A stretch of DNA of 13,828 nt from Collimonas sp. UBA1456 (GTDB lineage: Bacteria; Pseudomonadota; Gammaproteobacteria; Burkholderiales; Burkholderiaceae_D). Shown here piece by piece: positions 1 through 6,289 of this stretch (its first letter is position 1; each line of letters opens with the position of its first letter). The DNA is taken from assembly GCA_002325825.1 (NCBI GenBank), contig DCSW01000055.1, forward strand, positions 1 to 13,828, given 5' to 3'. Position numbers and translations under genes: made by a program. The notes under the pieces are model-generated. The model was not told the DNA's origin. It was given only the letters and a program-made list of their open reading frames with translations, and ran no database searches.

Positions 1-406
1 ATGGTGCCATTGCCGGTGGCAGACAACCTTGACGCCTTGAATGCCAAGTTGCCGGACGGCTTGTCTCAAGGATGGCTGTCTCAAACGTCAGCGTGCCGTG
101 GCTGCACGGTCAATCCGATACCATCGGCCCAGTGCCTGGTCAGCTACGGGGCGGTGCTGATGCTCTTGCCGGTAACGCCAAAAGGAACAGATGACCCTCG
201 GCAGTACCGCCAACGGCGCAGCGCCAGCATATCGGGTCAAACTCAATACGGTCAGGCTGAACGATATCGACATAAATCAGGTCGATACGTTAGTGCAGGA
301 AGGTCGGCTGCCGTTCTCACTGCTCGACATGTCCATACTAAATCGCGCCGAGATGCGTCGCGAGGGAGAGATGATGGTACTGTGTGATCAAGCGGTTTCG
401 AACTGA
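1..406 (+). pseudogene. Broken retropepsin-like aspartic protease (TIGR02281 type), 5' end outside window
   Basis: The remains match the small periplasmic or membrane-anchored retropepsin-like proteases of the TIGR02281 family. The C-terminal half reads in frame 2 from about 191: TANGAAPAYRVKLNTVRL, then VQEGRLPFSLLDMSILNR and MRREGEMM, all typical of the family. The preceding part reads in frame 1 (CLVSYGAVLMLLPV at about 136-177) and corresponds to the active-site segment, usually FLVDTGAT. A frameshift therefore lies near 180-191. The catalytic D-T-G triad has become S-Y-G, so the catalytic aspartate is gone as well. The gene is transcribed toward aroG and ends 11 bp before a palindromic repeat. 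The family assignment rests on recalled motifs. I am confident that it is broken and fairly confident of the family. Confidence 0.75.
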
Positions 407-413
407 GTTGATA

Positions 414-439
414 CGTCGTTCCCGCCCACGCGGGAACCC
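414..439. repeat. Palindromic repeat, copy 1 (GTTCCCGC / GCGGGAAC)
   Basis: A perfect 8-bp inverted repeat (418-425 and 430-437) encloses a 4-base loop, CCAC. It sits between two convergent genes, 11 bp after the protease remnant and about 70 bp beyond the aroG stop. The left flank CGTCGTTCCC is shared exactly with a second copy upstream of gap. It resembles the short TTCCCGC..GCGGGAA repeats scattered through many betaproteobacterial genomes, such as the Neisseria dRS3 type. It could also act as a weak terminator for either gene, since T-rich sequence follows on the + strand. Confidence 0.6.
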
Positions 440-508
440 TTCTTTAAACAATCGTTCTTCAAGTCCGGTTACCTACTTGGCCGAAGATGACGCAGATTCG
501 AGCCTGAC

Positions 509-1576
509 TCAAGTCGAGTGGCTGTTGTGCAAACGACGTTGTTTGACCGACTCGGCCAATCTTTCCAACACTGCCATGCTTTCTTCCCAATTGATGCAAC
601 CGTCAGTCACCGACTGGCCATAGGTCAACTCTTTGCCCGGCACCAGATCCTGGCGTCCGCCGATCAAATACGACTCCACCATGACGCCAACGATTCGGCC
701 ATCACCGGCGGCGATCTGGCGGCCGATGTCGGCGCAAACTGGAATCTGGTTTTCCGGCTTCTTCGAACTGTTGGCGTGCGATGCATCGATCATCAAGCGC
801 GAAGCCAGACCGCTACTTGCGATATCCTTGCAAGCCGCATCGACGCTGGTTGCATCATAGTTCGGCGCCTTACCACCGCGCAGGATGATATGGCAGTCTT
901 CGTTGCCATTGGTCGAAACGATCGCAGAGTGGCCGCCCTTGGTCACCGACAGGAAATGATGCGGCTGCGAAGCAGCCTTGATCGCATCAACCGCAATCTT
1001 GATGTTGCCGTCAGTGCCATTCTTGAAGCCGACCGGACATGACAAGCCCGATGCCAACTCGCGATGCACCTGCGATTCGGTGGTGCGAGCGCCAATTGCG
1101 CCCCAGCTGATCAGGTCGGCAATGTATTGCGGTTTGATCACATCGAGGAATTCAGTGCCGGCTGGCAGGCCCAGTTCGTTGATATTGAGCAGCAACTCGC
1201 GCGCCATGCGCAGACCGTCATTGATGCGAAAGCTATTGTCGACGTAAGGATCGTTGATCAAGCCTTTCCAGCCGATCGTGGTGCGCGGTTTTTCGAAGTA
1301 GACGCGCATGACGATTTCCAGCTCGCCCTTGAAACGTTCATGCTCACCGACCAGACGGCGCGCATATTCCATTGCAGCCTTGGTGTCATGGATCGAGCAA
1401 GGCCCGATGACCACCATCAAGCGATCAGCCTGGCCGTGCAGAATGCTATGCAGAGCAATCCGCGAATTGGCGGCGGTGTCAGTCACTTTCTCGGAGCAGC
1501 CGAATTCGCGGATCAAATGTGATGGCGGGACTAATTCTTTCATTTCTCGTATGCGTAGGTCGTCGGTGCGTAGCAT
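509..1576 (-). CDS. aroG: 3-deoxy-7-phosphoheptulonate (DAHP) synthase, class I
   Basis: This cytoplasmic enzyme condenses phosphoenolpyruvate with erythrose 4-phosphate to DAHP, the committed first step of the shikimate pathway to aromatic amino acids. The 355-residue product matches the length of E. coli AroF/AroG/AroH (about 350). All key residues are present, offset by one from E. coli AroG: Cys60 in GPCSIHD, Arg91 and Lys96 in RVYFEKPRTT, Arg164 in GARTTESQ, His267 in DASHANSS, Glu301 and Asp325. The ATG is supported by AGGAGA seven bases upstream. The leader contains a strong terminator-like palindrome starting 27 bp before the start codon, so expression may be attenuated. Feedback specificity (Phe, Tyr or Trp) cannot be read from the sequence with certainty. 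The symbol aroG is used in the general sense. The gene appears intact. Confidence 0.96.
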   Translation of the reverse strand: MLRTDDLRIREMKELVPPSHLIREFGCSEKVTDTAANSRIALHSILHGQADRLMVVIGPCSIHDTKAAMEYARRLVGEHERFKGELEIVMRVYFEKPRTTIGWKGLINDPYVDNSFRINDGLRMARELLLNINELGLPAGTEFLDVIKPQYIADLISWGAIGARTTESQVHRELASGLSCPVGFKNGTDGNIKIAVDAIKAASQPHHFLSVTKGGHSAIVSTNGNEDCHIILRGGKAPNYDATSVDAACKDIASSGLASRLMIDASHANSSKKPENQIPVCADIGRQIAAGDGRIVGVMVESYLIGGRQDLVPGKELTYGQSVTDGCINWEESMAVLERLAESVKQRRLHNSHST

Positions 1577-1602
1577 ATTTTTCTCCTGGCTGAAAAGTGA
1601 CT

Positions 1603-1644
1603 TTGTATAAAAAAACCGCCATCTCTGGCGGTTTTTTTATACAA
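1603..1644 (-). terminator. Strong palindromic intrinsic terminator in the aroG leader
   Basis: Two perfect 19-bp arms (1603-1621 and 1626-1644) enclose a 4-base loop. In the aroG-sense RNA the core is ACCGCCA-GAGA-UGGCGGU, a GC stem capped by a GNRA-type tetraloop and followed by seven U. A run of A on the other side makes it symmetrical, so it could terminate on both strands. It lies only 27 bp before the aroG ATG, with no room for a separate promoter downstream. It therefore either ends transcription from an upstream unit or attenuates aroG itself. Confidence 0.85.
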
Positions 1645-1663
1645 ATTTCGGTTTGGTTTCTAC

Positions 1664-1732
1664 TTACAAACGCTTGCCGCTTTTCACCACCTTGGCGCTT
1701 GAATAGTTAAAGTAAAAAAGAAGTAAGCGCAT
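1664..1732 (-). other. Possible aroG leader peptide or tail of a lost gene (22 codons)
   Basis: A 22-codon frame begins at ATG (1730-1732) and ends in TAA 19 bases before the aroG leader terminator. Codons 6-10 read Phe-Tyr-Phe-Asn-Tyr, two of the aromatic amino acids whose synthesis aroG starts. After the aromatic run the RNA contains GGUGGU, which could pair with ACCGCC of the terminator's first arm and act as an antiterminator. Against it: no Shine-Dalgarno sequence is visible before the ATG, the aromatic codons are not the last ones, and the ending VVKSGKRL could be the tail of a lost upstream gene. I saw no 1:2 pairing that would complete a classical attenuator. Confidence 0.25.
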
Positions 1733-2038
1733 GCGGAATGCATATATTGAGTTTAAGTATATTTAAAAAATGCAACAATATTGCAGCAATTCCAGACATT
1801 TAGCAAGATCAGGATTACCACATCGTTTATATATAAATAAATTAACATCGTTAAGTTAAAAAATAGAAGCACCTAAACTTATCGCAAAATCGTTGCAAAA
1901 TGGCTTTATCCAGCCAATAAGATGTCGCATTATTTGCGAGAAATTATCACTTGACGCAACGCTATATCTGTTCTTATAGGATAAATTTAGAAAATACGCC
2001 AAGCATGAATTTTTACGATATCTGATAAGAAATATTGC
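1733..2038. other. AT-rich intergenic region between aroG and alkB remnant
   Basis: This roughly 300-bp stretch is clearly more AT-rich than the rest of the window, and I see no coding pattern in it. It must hold the divergent promoters for aroG (-) and the alkB-ada remnant (+). Two small hairpins lie side by side: TGGCT/AGCCA at 1901-1916 and TCGCA/TGCGA at 1925-1939. Both are upstream of a candidate + strand promoter and could be old operator sites, but arms of five bases can occur by chance. I could not fix an aroG promoter. Confidence 0.5.
1951..1980 (+). promoter_or_regulatory. Candidate sigma-70 promoter of alkB-ada remnant
   Basis: TTGACG (1951-1956) resembles the -35 consensus and is followed after 18 bases by TATAGG (1975-1980), which matches four of six -10 bases. 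Transcription would begin around 1987, about 50 bases before the first recognisable alkB codons. The operon it would serve is a pseudogene pair, so the promoter may be relic or still active. The assignment rests only on the consensus match. Confidence 0.35.
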
Positions 2039-2689
2039 ATTAATCTGGATTTATTTGACTCGTTCGAGCCAAACGACCGCCGTCAGTAACCACTGGTGCA
2101 GCATGCATTTGTGTTACGCGACTTCGCCATAGCGTATGTCACTGAACTGCTGCCGACGTTGGCGGCTATTCGGCAAGCCGCGCAGTTTTGCGTATCTGAT
2201 GACGCCCGGCGGCTTAAGCATGTCGGTCGCACTCACCAATTGTGGCCAGCTATGCTGGACCAGCAACCGCCACGACTATCTTTATACCGCAACTGATCCC
2301 AGCAGCGGCCAGCCATGGTCAGCGGTGTTAGAAGTGTTTCTGCAGCTGGCTCAGGCGGCAGCGACGCAGGCCGGTTTCAATGGCTTCGCGCCAGACGCCT
2401 GCCTAGTCAATCGGTATGAACTTGGCGCCAAACTGGCACTGCGTCAAGACAAGAATGAACAGGATTACAAAGCACCGATTGTATCGGTCTCACTGATTAT
2501 TCCTTCGCTATTCCTATTTGATGAACATACGCGTAGCGACAAGGCAGAACGCGTGCCGCTGTTCCATGGCGATATGGTGGCATGGGACCAGAATCGACCA
2601 GCTACATTTCACATTTCACAAGGCGAGCTAGATTGGCGATGGCAATCTAGCCGAATTCGAAAGCAAGAGCCAGAGTGTCAAGCACGATA
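2039..2689 (+). pseudogene. alkB: Broken alkB, 2-oxoglutarate/Fe(II) DNA-repair dioxygenase
   Basis: Intact AlkB oxidatively removes methyl groups from 1-methyladenine and 3-methylcytosine in DNA. The N-terminal part reads in frame 2 from about 2039 (NLDLFDSFEPNDRRQ, then a TAA at 2087, then HAFVLRDFA). A frameshift near 2185-2200 moves the match to frame 3, which gives MTPGGLSMSVALTNCG, FAPDACLVNRYELGAKL, APIVSVSL and HGDMVAW, all typical AlkB segments. The family's iron-binding HxD motif should read HQDKDE but here is RQDKNE: CGT at 2442-2444 replaces His with Arg, one transition from CAT. Beyond about 2615 the usual YHG...RINLTFR end is not recognisable. The first codon is now ATT, possibly a decayed ATG. 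A 184-codon open frame remains but cannot encode a working enzyme. It precedes the ada remnant on the same strand. Confidence 0.9.
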
Positions 2690-2754
2690 AGCCGGATTAA
2701 GGTAAAAGCCAAGACCGACCATTGGGAGCGGATGTTCGAAATTTCATACAACAC

Positions 2755-3630
2755 ATGCAAACCTACAGATAAGCAGCACAAAGCGATCCTCGCTGAAGCC
2801 ATGGTGCAGGCGCGCATCCTGCAGCTAACAAATTATTCGTGTATGCCATCAAAACCACCGGCGTGTGTTGCCGGCCAAGTAGTTCGACACGCCTGCCACG
2901 GCTGGAAAATATCGAATTCTTCGATATCCAGGCGGTAGCAAAAGCAGCCGATTACCGAGCCAGCAAAGATGCCGCCGACCATACCTCGTCGGCGCTCCAG
3001 TATGCGGCGCGCTGCTGGCCAACGCTTGCCGCCATATCGAAAGCGCTGCAGAGTCGCCAAGCTCGGAAATAATGGCCGCTGAAGCCGGCCTCAGTTTGTA
3101 GCATTTTCATCGCGTATTCAATGCTATAGCCGGACTGACTCCGAAAGGCTATGCCGATGCGTATCGCGCAAAAAATTCGCGCCGGGCTCGCCTGCAACCA
3201 TTCTGTGACAGAAGCTATCTACAATGCCGGGTTTAATTTCAATAGTCGCTCCCATGAAGGATCCAGCAAGATGCTAGACATGACGACGAGCGACTACCGC
3301 GCCGGCGCCCCCCCACATCGAAATCCGCCTTCCGATTGTTGCATATTCGCTCGGCGCAATCCTGGTGGCGCAGAGCGCACGCGGCGTGTGTGCGATCCTG
3401 ATGGACGACGATCCGAATAAACTGACGGAGAATCTGCAAGGCAATATCGCCTGGGCAACTGCGTGTCCAAAGTGGTACGCGCCGTTGCTCAGGCGTGCGC
3501 TGCCAATTTCCTGTCGATGACGATACCATGCCATCGCGCGGTGCGTAGCAATGGCGCACTGTCAGGTTACCTGAGGGGAGTGAAACGTAAGAGCGCGCTG
3601 CTGGAACGTAAAAGTCAGAATGGGCAGTAA
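2755..3630 (+). pseudogene. ada: Broken ada, methylphosphotriester/O6-methylguanine methyltransferase-regulator
   Basis: Ada repairs methylated DNA by irreversible self-methylation and activates the adaptive response, including alkB. Order of remains: MQTYR at 2755 with two in-frame stops; FVYAIKTTGVCCRPS from 2836; an AraC-type helix-turn-helix around 3025-3300 (HIESAAE, then a TAG, HFHRVFNAIAGLTPKGYADAY, and after a shift SVTEAIYNAGFN and TSDYRAG); then, shifted near a seven-C run at about 3308, SLGAILVAQSARGVCAIL; finally AVAQACAAN and IPCHRAVRSNGALSGY to a TAA at 3628-3630. The acceptor Cys of TTGV-C-CRP and the C-terminal Cys of PCHR (codon 3529-3531) remain. The other three zinc ligands of the N-terminal domain are replaced: CRPSC is CRPSS, and the usual FRPCKRC is YRASKDA. 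At least three frameshifts and several stops make it non-functional. Confidence 0.92.
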
Positions 3631-3663
3631 AACTGTCAACTGCAACTTTCGCCAGATTAGCGT

Positions 3664-4110
3664 AACGGGGGGGATCATGTAAATGTGTGAGATACAATCT
3701 TCATCGTACAAATCGCCGATCCGCTTCGAAACCGAAGCGCCCGTAAAACTGCTGCAGATGCGCCTGCGCACCGATCTTGATGGCGTACTCAGGAAACAGC
3801 CTGGCGGTCTACATCATGGCCTGCTTCATCAGTTCGTACCCAGCACCGTTGCCAGGCAATTCTGGTGCACTCACCACATGGCCCCGATCGACGGATATTC
3901 AAATGCTTTACCGGGCGACATGATGCGCGCATACGCGCCCAATACGCCGTTCGGCAGATAACCGAAGCTATGCCGGGAATGCAGATCGAAACCATCAGAA
4001 TCCTAAAATATACAGGTTTGCTCCAGCACAAAAACACGCTTCCGTAATTGCATGGGGTGGTAGAACTGGACTGTGCTCAATTCTTTGAATGGCAACCATT
4101 GCCACGCCCA
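3664..4110 (-). pseudogene. elaA: Broken ElaA-type GNAT acetyltransferase
   Basis: Pieces of an ElaA-family N-acetyltransferase can be followed over three frames on the minus strand. From about 4108 one reads WQWLPFKELSTVQFY and RKRVFVLEQTC, then a TAG, then DSDGFDLHS, GYLPNGVLGAYARI and EYPSIG. After a frameshift near 3890 come VVSAPELPGNGAGYELMKQA and, past an in-frame TAG, IKIGAQAHLQQFYGRFGFEA. A last shift near 3715 gives YDEDCISHIYMI, matching the family ending YDEDGIPHIEM. Intact members are about 150 residues long and their physiological role is poorly known. The remnant lies 35 bp downstream of tldD on the same strand and runs into the 3' end of ada from the opposite side. Family assignment is firm from the ordered motifs; the symbol is by family only. 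Confidence 0.85.
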
Positions 4111-4145
4111 TCTGCGGGGTTGCGGCCAACGCTTCTGCCATCATC

Positions 4146-5606
4146 TTAAGCTGTACCGCCAACCGTCACGCCATCGATGCGCAAAGTCGGCTGGCCAACA
4201 CCAACCGGCACGTTCTGACCTTCCTTGCCGCACACTCCGATACCCGGATCAAGTTGCATATCGTTGCCGATCATCGAAACCCGATTCAATACGTCAGGCC
4301 CGTTGCCGATCAGAGTGGCACCTTTGACTGGATAGGTAATCTTGCCATCTTCGATCATATAGGCTTGGCTGGCCGAAAACACGAATTTGCCATTGGTGAT
4401 GTCGACCTGGCCGCCGCCGAAATTCACCGCGTACAAACCATTTTTTACCGATGCCAAAATTTCCGCCGGATCTTTGTCGCCTGCCAGCATGTAGGTGTTG
4501 GTCATACGCGGCATCGGCAAATGCGCGAACGATTCGCGGCGCGCATTGCCGGTCACCGACATCTTCATCAGGCGCGCATTCATCGTATCTTGGATATAGC
4601 CTTTCAGAATACCGTCTTGAATCAGAGTCGTGCACTGGCTTGGGTTGCCTTCGTCGTCGACAGTTAGCGAACCGCGCCGATCGGCAATGGTGCCGTTGTC
4701 GACCACCGTCACGCCCTTAGCGGCAACCCGTTCGCCGATACGGCCGGAGAACGTACTGGAACCTTTGCGATTGAAGTCGCCCTCGAGGCCGTGGCCGATC
4801 GCTTCGTGCAACAGGATGCCAGGCCAGCCCGGTCCAAGCACCACGGTCATCGGACCGGCCGGCGCCGGACGTGCGTCAAGATTGACTAGCGCTGAAGCAA
4901 CCGCATTAGCGGCATATTGCTCCAGCAATGCATCGCTGAAATAGTTGTAGCTATAACGTCCGCCACCGCCGCTGCTACCGGTTTCACGGTGGCCATTTTG
5001 TTCAGCGATAACGGTTACTGAGAGCCGCACCAGCGGCCGGATATCGGCAGCGATGATACCATCGCTGCGCGCCACCAACACCACATCGTATTCTGCGGCA
5101 AGGTCAGCCATGACTTGCACCACGCGTGAATCCTTGGCCCGCGCCATGCTCTCAACCCGCTCCAGAAGCTGGATCTTTTCGGTCGCATCCAGCGATACCA
5201 GCGGATCGTGCGGCAGATATAACGAACGGCCACCGCTCTGCTGCATGCCGGTGGTAATCATGATCTTGCCAGCGCCCTGGCGAGCGATGGTGCGTGTCGC
5301 CAGCGCAGCATCGTACAATGCGCGCTCCGAGACTTCATCTGAATACGAGAATGCGGTCTTGTCGCCGGAGATGGCACGCACGCCAACGCCCTGGTCGATC
5401 GAGAAGCTGCCGGTCTTGACGATGCCCTCTTCCAGGCTCCAGCCTTCGCTCTTGGTGAACTGAAAGTACAGATCGGCATAATCGAGCCTGTGCGTAAACA
5501 TGATTCCGAGAGCTTTCAGCAAGCTCGATTCGTCCAGTCCGAACGGGGTCAACAGGATATCGCGAGCAATGGCTAAGCTGCCCAGGTTTGGTTCAAGTGG
5601 CTTCAT
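4146..5606 (-). CDS. tldD: Metalloprotease TldD
   Basis: TldD is the zinc-dependent subunit of the TldD/TldE (PmbA) cytoplasmic protease, known for microcin B17 maturation, CcdA degradation and unfolded-peptide cleavage. The 486-residue product is collinear with E. coli TldD (481). The metal motif HEAIGH lies at residues 267-272 and the conserved C-terminal Cys at 459 in GVCGKEGQNVPVGVGQPTL. Other hallmarks are IDQGVGVRAISGDKT, SGGGGRYSY, HGLEGDFNRKGSSTFSG and FGGGQVDITNGKFVFS. The ATG is preceded by CGGAAG at short spacing. No tldE/pmbA lies in the window. The neighbours upstream (carbon-nitrogen hydrolase) and downstream (elaA) are both broken, so conservation of this frame implies continuing selection. 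No defect was seen. Confidence 0.96.
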   Translation of the reverse strand: MKPLEPNLGSLAIARDILLTPFGLDESSLLKALGIMFTHRLDYADLYFQFTKSEGWSLEEGIVKTGSFSIDQGVGVRAISGDKTAFSYSDEVSERALYDAALATRTIARQGAGKIMITTGMQQSGGRSLYLPHDPLVSLDATEKIQLLERVESMARAKDSRVVQVMADLAAEYDVVLVARSDGIIAADIRPLVRLSVTVIAEQNGHRETGSSGGGGRYSYNYFSDALLEQYAANAVASALVNLDARPAPAGPMTVVLGPGWPGILLHEAIGHGLEGDFNRKGSSTFSGRIGERVAAKGVTVVDNGTIADRRGSLTVDDEGNPSQCTTLIQDGILKGYIQDTMNARLMKMSVTGNARRESFAHLPMPRMTNTYMLAGDKDPAEILASVKNGLYAVNFGGGQVDITNGKFVFSASQAYMIEDGKITYPVKGATLIGNGPDVLNRVSMIGNDMQLDPGIGVCGKEGQNVPVGVGQPTLRIDGVTVGGTA

Positions 5607-5768
5607 GATCTTCCGGTTAAATATGTGGTGACTTCAGTGGCATCAATCCAGATTGTAGAGCATCCGGCTATGGAGTGTGCGGCTATGCCTACATCCGGCG
5701 CTGATAACGTGCTCAAGCCACAAGAATTTGGCAGGGTGCAATGATGCAGTTAAGCAAAGATACACGCT

Positions 5769-6250
5769 TTACAACTTACGATGCAGCAATGCCGGCAAAC
5801 TATCTCGCACTATCTGAATGAAGTGTGGATCGATGACGCTGCTAACAGGCCCTTCTCTCTCGATCAGCACCGATTTAATTTCTCCACCAGGGATCGGATC
5901 AGCATACTATGGTCCCAGGTGCGGCGGCGCCAACACGTAGCACTGGTTTTCAATGACGCGGACGCGCAGTAATATTTTCCAATAAGCATTGCCGGTAATG
6001 TAAATAAATGTGGCCGGCACCAAAATCAGCGTGGCGTTGAGCACGTTGCCGACTTTGCCGGAGACCATCGGCAAGATGCAGCCCATCAGCCAGATGTTAT
6101 GTTCTGCAGTCAGCTCCGCCATGAATGTCTGAAACTGGTTGTCATCGAGAATTTCGGCAACGATCAATCGATCACCGAGATCAATACCATCTGAACGGCG
6201 GCGATACGGAAGCCATCTGAACTGTTATATTGTAATGTGGCTTGACTCAT
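5769..6250 (-). pseudogene. Broken carbon-nitrogen hydrolase (nitrilase/amidase family)
   Basis: Nitrilase-superfamily amidases use a Glu-Lys-Cys triad; the gene usually found in this setting is a roughly 270-residue amidase of the NIT1/YbeM kind. The start reads MSQATLQYNSSDGF RIAAVQMV from ATG 6248-6250 and stops at a TGA after about 28 codons. Another frame carries FQTFMAELTAEHNIWLMGC and GKVGNVLNATL, then jumps directly to ILVPATFIYITGNAYWKIL and RVRVIENQCYVLA. The jump shows an internal deletion that removed the part carrying the catalytic Lys (YDKIHLF region) and the catalytic Cys (CYDLRFPE region). The C-terminus is recovered in another frame as DPHFIQIVRDSLPALLHRKL with TAA at 5769-5771. 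The remnant is about 480 bp against some 800 bp for an intact gene. It sits about 160 bp upstream of tldD on the same strand, and that gap holds nothing I recognise. Confidence 0.88.
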
Positions 6251-6289
6251 GCTTTAAATTTTTAGAGGGATAAAACGCTCGATAACGAT

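Noticed and set aside
518..1522. Several long + strand open frames opposite aroG
   Set aside because: They are antisense frames of a fully conserved DAHP synthase and show no family motif.
2136..2690. 184-codon + strand frame as an intact gene
   Set aside because: It is the C-terminal part of alkB after a frameshift, lacks the true N-terminus, has HxD changed to RxD, and lacks the conserved end.
3239..3697. 152-codon minus-strand frame opposite ada
   Set aside because: Its left part is antisense to ada, whose motifs (IPCHR and others) are clear on the + strand; only its start overlaps the elaA remnant.
4089..5463. Long + strand frames opposite tldD, including one of 192 codons
   Set aside because: Shadows of the intact tldD frame caused by its codon pattern; no recognisable domain or ribosome-binding site.
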